Shown one piece after another: positions 1-10,934 of a stretch of 64,000 nucleotides of DNA. How positions within the stretch are numbered: the stretch's first letter is position 1; each line of letters begins with the position of its first letter. Both the position numbers and the translations under genes were made by a program. The notes beneath the pieces are model-generated. The model was not told where the DNA came from. It searched no databases and saw nothing but the letters and a program-made list of their open reading frames with translations. The stretch is from Orientallactaga sibirica (taxonomy: Eukaryota; Chordata; Mammalia; Rodentia; Dipodidae). Location of the stretch: NCBI GenBank assembly GCA_036365145.1, contig JAEOAD010000004.1, positions 50,428,501 through 50,492,500 of the forward strand. Direction: 5' to 3'.

Positions 1-520
1 GTGTTTCCCTAAAACTCGACAAGGGAAAAGAGAAAAAAAAAAAATCAATTTACAGAAGTTACCTGGTAGGACCTGAGAACTTTTTGAATTTGAAAAATAT
101 GATGAAAGGCACAGTGGGCATTGCACTTTGATTTGTCTTGAAAAGCATCATCTAAGCACATGTGTGAGTCTTCCCTGCTCCAGTGACATATGACAAGCTG
201 ATCCAAACTGCTTTGCTTCACATTGCTTTTTTCAGCATGTAAAAGCTGCCAGCACAGCTCTCAGAGGTAATCGATCCTCAAGGAAAAATGCATCATAAAA
301 AGAATCCTGTAATAAATACTTTAGTATCATCATATCCTCACAGAGAATTTTTCCTCAATTCTGTCTTATACTAATTGAATTTTTAATTCAAAACAACTGT
401 GATTGGATCGATCTATCATTCAAATTTGTTTTGGTACTCTCGCTGCTAACCTGACAACCAGCTCCAGGGAGGTAGCTACAGACACAGAGGACACTTACAA
501 CTCATCCAAGCAGAAATCCA
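1..520. other. Unassigned non-repetitive stretch
   Basis: I recognise no repeat family, long reading frame or RNA gene here. The sequence is AT-rich and has no obvious poly(A) tail or target duplication. It could be ordinary intergenic or intronic DNA. The part around 170-470 looks less degenerate than its surroundings, but that is only an impression. Confidence 0.4.
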
Positions 521-524
521 GAGG

Positions 525-775
525 TTACAGAGAGGTCAACACTAAAAGAGACTTATAACACACCCACAAAGTATCAGGGAACATTGAAGAGAAGGCAAAT
601 GAAAGATTGTAAGAGCCACAGGGTGGGAAGAAGTATTCTGAGACATTGTGCTCTCCCACCATAGAGACTGATGCATTCATGACCTCGTGGTGAATATCAA
701 TAACCCCACTGAGGAATGGGGTGGAAAAGAGGGGACAAAAGAGTATAACCCAATGGGAATATGACAAACACATGA
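525..775 (+). mobile_element. L1 3' UTR fragment, plus strand
   Basis: This matches, in the sense direction, the L1 3' UTR found reversed at 797, 41931 and 57964. Shared marks are the segment reading 'gtaagagccacaggg', the block 'aaccccactgaggaatggggtgg', and the spacing to the 3' end. Only about 250 bases remain, so it is a 5'-truncated copy. The plus-strand copy at 12660 carries the same segments. It is diverged and probably older than the minus-strand L1 inserted beside it. Confidence 0.7.
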
Positions 776-796
776 TTTATTCATAAAGTTCAGAAT

Positions 797-1691
797 ATTT
801 TTATTAGTTATAGACATACTCATTATGTAAACAGCACATATTGGTACCATCCTCACCCTCATCCCTGCCCCCTGAAGGGACCTCCTCATTGGGGATACTG
901 GTTATCCCCATGGGGATTGTGGGTTGTGTGTGCATTGCAGGGGTAGCCATCAGTTATGGGGAAGAGGCAATGTCTCTGTGCACAATGTCTCAACTTGTGG
1001 CTCTAACAATATTTCTGCACACTCTTCCATGAATTTCCCTAAGCCATTTTGGGTTTGTTTTAGGTCTACTTCAGTGATGGGCTCTTGGGAGCCTCTCTAT
1101 CCCTCGATCTGTGGTTTGGTAGGAGTTGAGTATTCTCTGTGTCTATCTCCTTCACCCTTGTGTTGATATCAGGTTGGCCAAGAAAGCAGTACTCTTGCTC
1201 ATTTCCCCAGTTTCTCTATGGTTTCAGCTGGGGGCCTGGTCAAGTGGGATGGACTGATTCTCTCCTCAGGTCCTTTGTCTATCTGAGAAAGAGAAGCAGA
1301 TTCTCCAATGGAGAGTGAAGTCAGCACAGGCTAAATGGGATAATCATCGTTAATTTAGAGGGAATTCCATAGATATAGGTCCTCTTGTCACTCAAGATTG
1401 GTTCCAGCCAGTTCTTTCCATGTTATGTAGTGACAGAATATGGTATCTTTGGCAGTAGGTTCTTTCTATTAACCTCTTGTGGGTAATCAAGCGCTTGGAC
1501 ATAAGTCTGTCTTCTTTTGGGAACCCCTGTGAGTCTCTCTGATCAACAGCTCATTGGGAGTGTTAACCGCATCCTGGTACTAGTAGTTACAGGCCAGCAC
1601 CAAGGGAAAAGAAGAAAAAGAAAATATAAAAGAGAAAGAGAGAGAAAGAGAATAGAGAAAATTAAGGTTAGGCTTAATCTTACCCTCTTCA
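797..1691 (-). mobile_element. 5'-truncated L1 (3' UTR only), minus strand
   Basis: About 0.9 kb of L1 3' UTR in reverse orientation, colinear with 41931-43050 and 57964-59150. It ends with the polypurine stretch near 1600-1670. A 12-bp direct repeat, aaagttcagaat, flanks it at 785-796 and 1692-1703 and is best read as the target-site duplication. No ORF2 remains. The short plus-strand reading frames inside it are antisense to the element. Confidence 0.85.
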
Positions 1692-2004
1692 AAAGTTCAG
1701 AATTTAATAAAAATATAAAAAGTAAACTATGTTTTATTACCAATGTTTAACCAACTTATTCCCAGTTCCCCATGTCCTATATTAACCAGCATTTTCTATG
1801 TTATCATTGCATTCATCTCATCAAGATTATTGTCATTCACTTTTTAAAAGTTACTTGTAAGTTATGGGAGCATGTTGGAGGAGATAGTAGTAATTGAAAA
1901 ATAGGTTTTTCAAAAGTACTTGGTGAGGATAGAAACTTCCCTGCATTTCAAAAGAGTTGTTTTGTGGAGTCTCAAACTTAAATAGACTTGCACTCACAGT
2001 CTGA

Positions 2005-2215
2005 GCTAATGCTTATTGTGTACTCATGGTATATTCAGACAGCTGCTTTGTGAAATACTGCACAAGAACTACTTCCTACAGTCTTTACAAGATTGCTATG
2101 AAATAAACACTGCACAGAGCAGACTGAGGCAATGTGCCCTCGGCAATAACAGGCCATACCAGAACTCAAGTCACATACTGGTGACTTCAGACTCTAATAG
2201 CTCCATTCCTCTGCT
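2005..2215 (+). mobile_element. MIR-type SINE, old
   Basis: The order of diverged motifs fits the mammalian-wide MIR core: a 'gcttattgtgtactcatgg' block, then 'ctacagtctttacaagatt', then 'gcagactgaggcaatg'. No target duplication or tail is left, as expected for an ancient copy. Boundaries are approximate. Confidence 0.55.
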
Positions 2216-2487
2216 ATAATTATTAGTACAATATTTTATCTTGTGGATAACCTCAGTGGATGGAAGAGTGGTTTGTCTCACAGATATGCATGTGAAGGTA
2301 TGTGTAATTGAGGGCTTATATAGTTAACTGTCATTATACATGAGATCTTATATGTTTCATAAAACCTAAGATTTAAATTGCAAATTTATCAATGTGCCAC
2401 TCACCTGAAAATCTGGTTTCAGTGATACAGTGATAGGAGCAAATTCTTCTGTGAAAGTATAAAATTTACTATGACCAATAAGAGGGC

Positions 2488-2518
2488 AAAAAATAAATAA
2501 ATAAATAAATAAATAAAT
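2488..2518 (+). repeat. (AAAT)n microsatellite
   Basis: About seven tandem AAAT units. They lie just before a SINE insertion and may be the tail of an unrecognised older element. Confidence 0.9.
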
Positions 2519-2539
2519 TCCCTTCAAAAAAGCTATGGA

Positions 2540-2701
2540 GGGGAGCTGGAGAGATGGTCTAGTGGTTAAGCGCTTGCCTGTGAAGCCTAAGGACCCCAGT
2601 TCGAGGCTCAATTCCCCAGTATCCACGTAAGCCAGATGCACAAGGTAGTGCATGCATCTGGAGTTCGTTTGCAGTGGCTGGAGGCCCTGGTGCACATATT
2701 C

Positions 2702-2736
<35 letters not shown>

Positions 2737-2779
2737 GTTGCTAACAAATAAATAAAAATAAACAAAAATTTTAAAAAGA
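2540..2779 (+). mobile_element. B2-type tRNA-derived SINE, subtype A
   Basis: The head 'gctggagagatgg' is followed by a Pol III A-box-like tRNA segment, a diverged B box, the body 'agatgcacaaggtagtgcatg', a (CT)n run and an AAAT-rich tail. The 9-bp repeat agctatgga at 2531-2539 and 2780-2788 is the target duplication. Subtype A is defined here by the 'gcacaaggtgg' body and the ending 'gtggctggaggccctgg'. Confidence 0.9.
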
Positions 2780-2845
2780 AGCTATGGAAAGGTATGCAAA
2801 ACCAAACCAATGGAATGTTGCAATGCTATAGAAAATAACCAAACA

Positions 2846-3055
2846 GGGCTGAAGAGATGGCTTAGCGGGTAAGGAGCTTGAGTATGAAACCTAAGGACCC
2901 CTGTTCGATCTCTCTCCAGATCCCATGTAAGCCAGACACACAAAGGTAAGGCAAGCACAAGGTCACTTATGTCCATTAGGTAGTGCAAGCACCTGGAATT
3001 CAATTTCAGTGGCTGAGGACCTAGTGCACCAATTCTCTCTCTTGCTCTAAAAGAA

Positions 3056-3087
<32 letters not shown>
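2846..3087 (+). mobile_element. B2-type SINE, subtype A, with internal insertion
   Basis: It has the SINE head, tRNA-like region and CT/GA-rich tail. The body carries about 35 extra bases around 2940-2975 that other subtype A copies lack. The target duplication aataaccaaa is seen at 2834-2843 and 3088-3097. The tail is (GA)n rather than AAAT. Confidence 0.85.
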
Positions 3088-3089
<2 letters not shown>

Positions 3090-3097
3090 TAACCAAA

Positions 3098-3548
3098 TAA
3101 CTGGGAATGGAACTTTGAAGAGGTGTAGTCTTGGTCCTGCAGACTCTCTTCTCTGAGATATAGATTTGACTGTCGTGGTCACAAACTACAACCTTTTTTT
3201 TTTTTTTTTAAATTTTAGAGAGATTACAGTGTAAACCACTGTGTTTTGCTCAAGATTATTTTATTTCATTAGTTACTGACATTAGTTTGTCAATGTTTAC
3301 AATTTGTTTACATTTATGTTATGTTAAACATTTGCACAACGAACAGTAAATAATTAAATTCATTTTAATGGCTGATATAACAAAAACTCCTTACTATGTG
3401 ATCATGGCTAATTGAATGTGAGTTTTCTGCTGCATTGATTTTAAACATAAGCACTGTTGAATATTCACAAGACTGACTAGCTTCCTAGTAAAGAATTTTT
3501 AATATTTACTTGGTAAATCACAAGACATGGGAAAAAAACATTATTAAT
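3098..3548. other. Unassigned AT-rich stretch
   Basis: It holds a poly(T) run near 3196-3209 and otherwise AT-rich sequence. I recognise no repeat family and no gene. Confidence 0.4.
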
Positions 3549-3558
3549 AAGTCATGAG

Positions 3559-3768
3559 GGGCTGGAGATATGGCTTCGTGGTTAAGGCACTTGCCTGCAA
3601 AGCCAAAAGGACCCTGGTTTGATTTCCCAGAACCCACGCTAAGCCAGATGCACAAGGTGGTGCATGCACCTGGAGTTTGTTTGCAGTGGCTGGAGACCCT
3701 GGTGTGTCCATTCTTTCTCTCTCCCTCCCTCTCTGTCAAATAAATAAGTAAATGATAAAATATTTAAA
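3559..3768 (+). mobile_element. B2-type SINE, subtype A
   Basis: The copy is complete, with A box 'tggcttcgtgg', B-box-like 'ggtttgatttcc', body 'gcacaaggtggtgcatgc', a CT-rich run and an AAAT tail. A 10-bp target duplication, aagtcatgag, lies at 3549-3558 and 3769-3778. Confidence 0.93.
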
Positions 3769-3778
3769 AAGTCATGAG

Positions 3779-4746
3779 ACTGAGACAAAAAGTGGGTCTC
3801 AGTTGGGGCTAGAAAGATAATTTTCAGGTGACAATTTCTGGAGAAGATGTCTTGTGTAAAGCTTTGTTGTAAGTTCCACTCATGGCCAGAGAAAGGCACC
3901 AGTTGGTTAAACATAGGCCTGAATGGTTGGGAGTTCAGTTCAAGGAGATTATGTGGAAACCCCATGGAGTGCCCAACCCCAGATAATTGCTCTTTGAAGG
4001 AAAGTAAAAAGAGAAAGAACTGACTTTTAATTGCTGCCTGACACAGGGCATCAAAGCTCCAGGAACAGATATGTTTTGCTAAAAATCAATAGTCAGCAAA
4101 TTGTTGTTTTCCATTCACCTAAATACACCTGGGCAGCTAGGTTATCATGGAAATGAACTGCTCAATGAGCCAAGCTTCCCTGGGTCGCATACAAATGCCA
4201 AAGACTTGTGTAATGCCAATTCTAATTTTTATTCAGAGAACATAATTCAGTTGAAGAGTCAAGTAACTAGAGAGGACATGATAGGACATACTGGCTGCAT
4301 TTCTCTAATCTGAGTACAGATTCCTTTAGATTCCATTGTAGACCTTTAGCACTTACAATTTTGAGCTCTCAATTTGATTTCTTTCCTCCATATAGGACTA
4401 AATTGTTCATAAAAAAACGCTGAACTAACACACTCACAAATATCTTCTTGTATTGATTTACATACCTCCTTTCATACAGAAGAAAAGCGGAGGGCAACCC
4501 AACAATGTTCCTCAAAATACCTATGCAAACAGTGACCAGCACCTAGACCTCTCTAGAGAAATAGCTTAGACTATCTCACTAGGATTCCATGAAAAAAAAA
4601 AAAATACATTATCTAAAATAAACTAGCACCTTTCCTCTGACTCCAGAATGTCATTATTCATATACCATCTTTAGAAGGATTGAAAAAATAGTCCTTCATG
4701 TATTTCTTTTGTTGTGGCATTTCAATGGGAAAGCCATATTACAAAT
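3779..4746. other. Unassigned stretch
   Basis: No recognisable gene. The region 3800-3970 shows short reading frames that look like chance. A poly(A) run near 4593 interrupts AT-rich sequence. Confidence 0.4.
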
Positions 4747-4757
4747 ATTACACTCTT

Positions 4758-5007
4758 GGGCTGGAGAGATGGCTTAGCGGTTAAGGCGCCTGCCTCCTAA
4801 GCTTAAGAATGCTGGTTCCAATCTCCAGCGGTTCCAATCTCCAGATCCCACGTTTAGCCAGATGCAAAGGGACGCAATGCCGCACTTGACCACAAGGGGG
4901 TGAACACATCTGGATTTCCTTCACAGCAGCTGAGAGGCTGCTGGCACGCCCCTCTCTATCTGTCTTCTTCTCCCTGTCTCTCTCTCTGTCTCTCTCTGTA
5001 ACTCTCT

Positions 5008-5039
<32 letters not shown>
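4758..5039 (+). mobile_element. B2-type SINE, subtype B, B-box region duplicated
   Basis: It has the same head as subtype A but a different body: 'gatgcaaagggacgcaatgc' then 'gaccacaaggggg'. The segment 'ggttccaatctccag', which lies at the B-box position, occurs twice in tandem. A long poly(A) tail ends at 5039. The target duplication attacactctt is at 4747-4757 and 5040-5050, so the copy is young. The CTCF-like core (4890-4903) has lost its final GC. Confidence 0.93.
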
Positions 5040-5042
<3 letters not shown>

Positions 5043-5050
5043 ACACTCTT

Positions 5051-6424
5051 CCATGCAGTGGGCATCCCAAGAGGTCTCTTTTGAGTGAGGTAAAGAAATT
5101 GTGTGGACAAGTTTATTTCTTTCTTCTAGGTATATCTTCTGCCTCTTGTAGCATACTGTGGTGTCTAGTGTACCCTATGTTAGGCTCAGATTCCATTTCC
5201 TATACTACATCTCAAGCTCCTCCATTATTTAATCTTTATTCTTCAATGCCTTGCAAGGAACCCATCAATGCTAGCTGGAAAAATAATAGTTCATGTTGAA
5301 TTTCCTCCACCTCATATCTTAAAATCTCATGAAAACAAGAATGCTGTGGGGTAGGAAATGAAGGCTGATTCTTGCTCCTCCTCAGATCTTTATAATTTAC
5401 CCATTTGTACAAATACAATCAATTATAGAGAATCCACTTGGTGATAGGAAAAGGGACATTCAACCAAGATCTCAAGAATAAACAGTATTAGCTCTATGGA
5501 AAGTACAGACATAAAAGATAGATTATAAGTAATTATGAGCAGATCAGCTTTTCCATCACATGGGCATTTACAAAATTTCCATAATTTTTGTTATGTATCT
5601 GGCCACAAGGGGAAGGATGGAAACTACATCAAGGCCCACCTGCAAGTAGATTGAGCAGATGAGATGAAAGAGGATGATCAGACAACCCCTGTGATGTTAT
5701 GATTTATGTCCCTCAAGCATCTTGAACTCTCAGCAGGTAGGATCTGTAATGACAAAGGAGAAAAGGGAAGGTTTCTTGTTAGACTGAATACATTTTCCTT
5801 CCTTTGATAAAATCCACTCTTGCAATAAAGAGTCATTGGGAAATGGTATCCAACACATGTACCACTTAGGCAACAAAGCAAGAGGTAAATAAATGATAAG
5901 TTCATTTCTAATCCCAATTTAGCTATCTCAAAGCCTTGAAAATTCAGGAAGAAAAGGTGCCCTGTAGTAACTCAAAATGATTATTTATGGCAAGGGAAGG
6001 TGGAGCAAGCTTTCTGAAGATCAAAGCATAAGAATCATGACTTTGATGCTAGCCTGGGATAGAAGCCATGTCTCAAAGGGGAGAAATATTATAAGAATAT
6101 TTTCACTTATATTGTCTTAGTCTTCCAAGGCTATGTGTACTTAACATAAAATCAAAACTATTTCTAAGAAAGCACAATCAGTGTTTCTAGCAGGGATTTT
6201 CTCTCTCTCCCATGAATGCAGTCCTCCCAATCAGACTGATAGAAATGCTTCTGAAGATTGAAGGCTCAAACTTGATTCTGGAAAGAAACAAAATATTTCA
6301 CATGGGAGATGACAAAAACAACCATGATAACTTATAAATTTAATATAAGCAAAAACCTTGACCAAAATGTAAGTCCTCTGGAACACATGATAAAGTGAAA
6401 CATCAGTAACAGGATATCTAAGAA
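5051..6424. other. Unassigned stretch with a faint B1-like piece
   Basis: No gene is supported. Around 5985-6090 the motifs 'ggtggagcaagc', 'gatgctagcctggga' and 'catgtctcaaa' suggest a heavily decayed B1/Alu-like SINE on the plus strand. The rest is not identified. Confidence 0.4.
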
Positions 6425-6545
6425 GTTGTTTTTTTTTTTCCTCTTTCTTTTTTGTCTGGAGACAGAATTTTGCTATATAGTCCAGAATGGCCTCAAACTC
6501 ATGATCCTCCTGCCTCGGGCTCCCAAGTGATAGAATTACAGAACA
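6425..6545 (-). mobile_element. Old B1-related SINE
   Basis: A poly(T) start is followed by 'ggagacagaattttgctata', 'ggcctcaaactcatgatcct' and 'cctgcctcgggctcccaagt'. These are the B1/7SL-derived landmarks read on the minus strand. It is more diverged than the B1 copies at 38282 or 32877 and lacks their 'gtctcagggtggcc' block. Confidence 0.7.
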
Positions 6546-6979
6546 CTGATACCCATCAAGCATCAGGAGGGATTTAAGAATTCTATCTTTCATAAAAAAG
6601 TGGGAGTTTATTTATCTAAGGAATAAGAATATAGATAGCAGCACCAAATGGGTTGCTAAAAGATGAAGTTATAGATTAGAGAAATAAAGTATGCCAGATA
6701 AGACATATCTATTATGTTTAACATGACAATTATCAAATTATTATACGTGACTATAACTTAGAGTTATGGCTATTAGGATTTTTGCATAATGTTCATTGAT
6801 TTTATATGAAACATGAGAAATATATCTGTCACATACTATAGGCTCATATATATAATTTATGTTATATTTCCCCATGTGTGGTGGGTATAAATTATGTACT
6901 ATGTATACCAACATATAATACACAGATATTTCTTTAGGATCTCAAATCTGATAGATAAGAACAGAGAATCACAGGAAAA

Positions 6980-7155
6980 AAAAATTTTTTTTTTCAAGGC
7001 AGGGTTTCACTCTAGCTCAGGCTGACCTAGAATTCACTATATAGTCTCAGGGTGGCCTTGAACTCATAATGATCCTCCTACCTCTGCCTCCCCAGTGCTG
7101 GGATTAAAGGCTTGCGCCATCATGCCCGGCTTGCTTTTTTTTTTTTTTTTTTTTA
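6980..7155 (-). mobile_element. B1 SINE (7SL-derived)
   Basis: Minus-strand B1 with 'tagctcaggctgacct', 'tagtctcagggtggcc', 'cagtgctgggattaaaggc' and a 'catgcccggc' end. T-rich runs sit on both sides. The block 'actatatagtctcaggg' is shared with the other young B1 copies here and seems typical of this lineage. Confidence 0.88.
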
Positions 7156-7400
7156 ACTGAGTGTTACATATACTACAAGATCCAAAACAAAGTGACATGA
7201 TCCTAAAAACAGCAAATTTCTAAACAAATAAACCTATATTATAAACAATGCTATTATGTGGTAATATACATCTATTTAATATAGATTGACATTTTAAGAA
7301 TAATAAAAACATCATTGCACATTACCAAGCCACCCAATATATCCAATAAATAAGATTAGATTTGTAGGAAATATATTTGCACATAGCTAACCAAATGAAG

Positions 7401-7788
7401 TATAATTCTGTGGTAGTCCGCTTCACGTTGCTGTGATGAACTTCTAAACCAAGCACAGTTCATGAGAGGAACAGAATTTATTGATGTATACAGATCCAGG
7501 TGAAGTTCTGTAACAGCAGAAGCCCCACCCCCCGCCCCCACACATCCATGCAGAGAGAAAAGCAACCAGCCCTTACCTCAAGTAAGCATACACTCCAGGA
7601 ACTCCAGGCAGGGCTCAAGCACTCTGCATGTCTTTAGGCTGGAATTCCAGATCCACCCCAAATGCATCACAGGGCTGGAAATTGGGATCTTCCCACAGTG
7701 ACACCTCCTTCAGATAGAGCTGGAAATCCAAGTTACAAGCTTTAATAAATGCCTGAATCTATTGGGGGCGTCCATTCAAACTACCACA
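7401..7788 (-). mobile_element. Solo MaLR-type LTR
   Basis: In reverse it begins 'tgtggtagtttgaatgg' and carries 'aataaattctgttcc', the polyadenylation region usual in rodent MaLR LTRs. There is no internal region. A 5-bp repeat, tgaag, at 7396-7400 and 7789-7793 fits the 5-bp duplication expected of ERVL/MaLR. It requires the outer left bases 7401-7408 to belong to the LTR. It is non-coding. Confidence 0.75.
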
Positions 7789-8009
7789 TGAAGCATGTCT
7801 ATAATTACAACTATGTAGCCTAGTAGGTTATAGAGTAAATATCTGAACTTTACGTTCTTGAATCTTATCTCCTTTCATTTATTTATGTTTTGACTTTTAG
7901 CAGGCACATGTGTGTGAATGTATTTGTGTGTGGTCAGGTGCATGGATGTGGATGTGGAGACCAAAGGGCAATTTCAGGTTCTATCCTTCAGGCACCAAAT
8001 GCATTAAAA

Positions 8010-8385
8010 AATGTTTATTAATTTATTGTTAATGATACAAAGGAACAGCCAGTAAAGTCCAGAGATATTTGAAGGATGGAAGCCTCTGTTTCATAGAGTT
8101 ATGTAGCACATAACTCCTGGCACCTTGATGTATTCATCCATCCAAAATATCCCCAAACTCCATTGCTTAGAAATTTGTATGGTGGTTTCATGACATAAAC
8201 ATGTATAATTAAGTCACTGGCTCATGGTAAATGAAGTGAATCTTCAGCCTCTCTCCCCTCCTGAAAGTTAGACTTAATGCTATAATTCTGTATCCAAGCA
8301 AAACAGCCTTTCTGGTTGCCAGTCCCCATTCTGAAGATACTTAAGAGCCAAAACTTGCTTCATCACAAATTTTTAGTGTATCAGT
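8010..8385. mobile_element. Ancient LTR-like repeat
   Basis: It shares diagnostic blocks with 40310-40720: an 'aattta...ttatt' A/T start, a 'ccagtccccattctgaag'-type block, a 'cctctcccctcc' run and a 'taagtcactggctcatgg' segment. I take both for a eutherian-wide LTR, but cannot name the family or strand with confidence. Confidence 0.45.
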
Positions 8386-8436
8386 GTTACACATCATTGC
8401 AAGCCAGATTTAATGCCTAGGTTTAAATCCTAAATA

Positions 8437-8605
8437 TTCAAAATGCTACCCTTGAGTAAAATTTTTAACTTCTTTGTGCCTCACATCTTGGTCTACATAA
8501 TTACTATGATGTTATTAACATCTACCTCATTGGTAAACAATTAATTGATTAATGCACTGCAAATACAGAGATAATGTTAAATATTGTATTACTATTGGAC
8601 ATATT
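8437..8605 (+). mobile_element. MIR SINE
   Basis: Decayed MIR core: 'cttctttgtgcctcacatct' stands where MIR has its 'cctcagtttcctcatct' block. It is followed by the 'attaacatctacctcat' segment and an A/T-rich 3' part. The copy is old and has no duplication. Confidence 0.65.
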
Positions 8606-9120
8606 AATAGTTAATCAGATTTCTCCATAATCTTTCACATCATCTGTGGAGTCTGTCTCTCAATTTTCTTATTCATAGTCCTTGTGTTTCATCTTCCTTG
8701 TAACTATTTCTTGTAAGTACTCCCTGTTTCCCTATCTTTTCTCAAACACATTGGTGTCATCCCCTCTACAGAAAAATTCCTAAGGCCACATCTTTTTCAT
8801 AATTTAAGTACCTAGAAACATTCAGATATGGATTTAATAAATGAGTGTAGTAAAATGTATTATTATTCTGTCATTTATTTCACTATATTACATAGTTTAT
8901 GATATTTCTAAGCACTTGAATCTTGAACTGATTTATATGTAGTAATAATCAGATCCAGAATGTAAGAGTAGATAATTTTGCTGTCTTCAAATAACTTATT
9001 TATAATTTATTCATGAATAAATGATAACATTTACCTATTATTTAGAAAAGTACTGTACTCTACTCATAAAAATCTTCAGATTCACCTAAGTTTTGCTTAA
9101 ATTCTCATAAGAATTTCAGT
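8606..9120. other. Unassigned AT-rich stretch
   Basis: No gene or recognisable repeat family. AT-rich, with many short direct repeats of the ATTTA type. Confidence 0.4.
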
Positions 9121-9218
9121 CTTGTCAGATGTAATGGCATGGGTTTGTTATTCTAGCACACATGAGGATGAGACAAGAGGATCTTGAGAGCTATATAGCA
9201 AGATAAGGCCAAGAGACA
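9121..9218 (+). mobile_element. B1-like SINE fragment
   Basis: The blocks 'gtaatggcatgggtttgtta', 'ttctagcacacatgaggatg' and 'agaggatcttgagag' resemble a decayed plus-strand B1. It runs straight into the (GAAA)n array, which probably grew from its A-rich tail. Confidence 0.6.
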
Positions 9219-9283
<65 letters not shown>

Positions 9284-9320
9284 AGAAAGAAAGAAAGAAA
9301 GGAGAGAGAGAGAGAGAGAA
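9219..9320 (+). repeat. (GAAA)n polypurine array followed by (GA)n
   Basis: About 80 bases of near-perfect GAAA tetramers run to 9300, then GA dinucleotides. The whole strand is purine, which favours length change and possibly triplex structure. The reading frames rich in Phe, Leu and Ser on the other strand are artefacts of this repeat. Confidence 0.95.
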
Positions 9321-9685
9321 AAATGGGGAGAGAAGGGGAGAGTACAAAAGAGAAAAAGAGGGAAATAACTCACCCAAAACAAAACAACAAAAAGAATTTC
9401 AGTCAAGCAAGCAGCAATGATTTTTCCTCAGATCTCCTTACATCTGGGTCATGGCAAAAAGGTAACACTCACACTGGGAAAGATCTTCTCCCGTCATCTA
9501 ATGTTTTTGGAAATTTTCCTCACAGATCTGCCTCAGGGCTTGTCTCATAGTAGATTCCAGATCAAATTAAGATCTTTCCTTAGCTGGCAACTTTCACACT
9601 CCCAACTCTGCCTCTCATTATGTGGCATCCTCCTGGTTAGTCAATGTCTTCCGGTGACAGTTTTCCTCTTAAGAATATATTCTGC

Positions 9686-9898
9686 GGTTGAAGAGATGGC
9701 TTAGTGCTTAAGCACTTGCCTGTGAAGCCTATGGACCCTGGTTCAAGGCTTGATTCCCCAGTGTGCAAGGTGGCACATACATCTGGAGTTTGTTTACAGT
9801 GGCTGGAGGCCTTGTGTGCCAAATCTCTCTCTCTTTCTTCTTCTTTCTCTCTCGGTCGTTCTCAAATAAATAAAAAATAAATGTTTAATTTTAAAAAA
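9686..9898 (+). mobile_element. B2-type SINE, subtype A
   Basis: It has the head 'gagatggcttag', the body 'gcaaggtggcacatac', a CT-rich run and an AAAT tail. About 20 bases are missing between B box and body, where 'acgtaagccagatgcac' is expected. A short duplication, aagaata, at 9671-9677 and 9899-9905 is probable. Confidence 0.87.
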
Positions 9899-9905
9899 AA
9901 GAATA

Positions 9906-10370
9906 CATTGTATACATTGGATTGGATCCCACAGGAATAGCCTCATTCTGAGTTGATTAAATCTGCATTCCTATCCTGTTCTAAAATAATGAAGGTCACA
10001 TTCCCAGATATAAGGGTGAATAGTTTTATGTATCTTTGGACGAGATACAATTCAGCTTATAACTTTGGTCAACTCAATATTAGTGTAATGGATATTTTAA
10101 ATTTTTCATAAGTCTTAAGACCATGAAGGTAAGTGATTGCTGAGAGGATCAGACTCTCAACAAAGAGATCTTCAGCGCTGCTAAACATGTCTGATCCTCA
10201 CACTTCAGTTATTGCCTTGACTCTAAAGCCAGGACCATCACAGGATTCTAGTTCAACGTATGATGTGTTGTTGGATAGCCTTGTAAAGGGATGAAAGTTA
10301 CCCGATAGCTTTGAAATTATTTGACATTTCTAGTATGTACTAAATTAAAAGAACATCAGAAGACACTTGG
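9906..10370. other. Unassigned stretch
   Basis: No gene, RNA or repeat family recognised. Confidence 0.4.
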
Positions 10371-10500
10371 AGTCTAAAGCAGTTGGATCACAAGCTCTAG
10401 GTCAGCCTAGGACACTAGATTACGAGTTTCAGGCAAGCCTGGCTAAAAGAGCAAGACCCTGTCTCAAAAGCAAACAATAAACAAACAAAACAAAAATTGT
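10371..10500 (+). mobile_element. B1-related SINE fragment
   Basis: Only the right half is clear: 'tttcaggcaagcctggctaa', 'gagcaagaccctgtctca' and an A-rich (AAAC)n tail. It is older than the full B1 that follows at 10734. Confidence 0.65.
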
Positions 10501-10733
10501 AAGCACACACACACACACTAGAAAAACAGAACACTGGAGGGAAGGAGTGACACATATGCTTACTGTAGCTTCCCTTCTTAACTGTATAAGTAGTTTTAGG
10601 GAAATTACAGTCATTCCAAAAACAAAGATTAAAAAGATTTTTTTTCATTCAATACTTCACTTTTTCATTGCCAAGTTACCTTGAGATTGGGAAGGTCCTT
10701 CTCAACAAATCAACAAAGTTAAAAAAAAAAGTA

Positions 10734-10879
10734 ACCGGACGTGGTTGCATACGCCTTTAATCCCAGCATTCGGGAGGCAGAGGTAGGAGGATCACGGTGA
10801 GTTCATGGTCACCGTGAGAATACATAGTGAATTCCAGGTCAGTCTGGGCTAGTGTGAAACTCTACCTTGAAAAACAAAA

Positions 10880-10890
<11 letters not shown>
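10734..10890 (+). mobile_element. B1 SINE
   Basis: Full plus-strand B1 with 'gcctttaatcccagcatt', 'gggaggcagaggtaggagga', 'gaattccaggtcagtctggg' and a poly(A) tail. A flanking 'aaaaagtaa' is seen on both sides but is too simple to prove a duplication. The segment 'cacggtgagttcatggtcac' makes a small inverted repeat near 10795-10815. Confidence 0.9.
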
Positions 10891-10911
<21 letters not shown>

Positions 10912-10934
10912 AAAAGAAAAAGTAAGAATAATGG

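Noticed and set aside
2540..2610. Possible tRNA gene from the A-box and B-box match
   Set aside because: The tRNA-like segment is the head of a B2-type SINE with body, tail and target duplication. It would not fold as a working tRNA.
9153..9406. Serine, phenylalanine and leucine-rich membrane-like frames
   Set aside because: Translation of the (GAAA)n array in reverse.
10503..10518. CRISPR-like or other regular spaced arrays
   Set aside because: All short tandem runs found are simple microsatellites or SINE tails. No repeat-spacer pattern exists and the DNA is mammalian.
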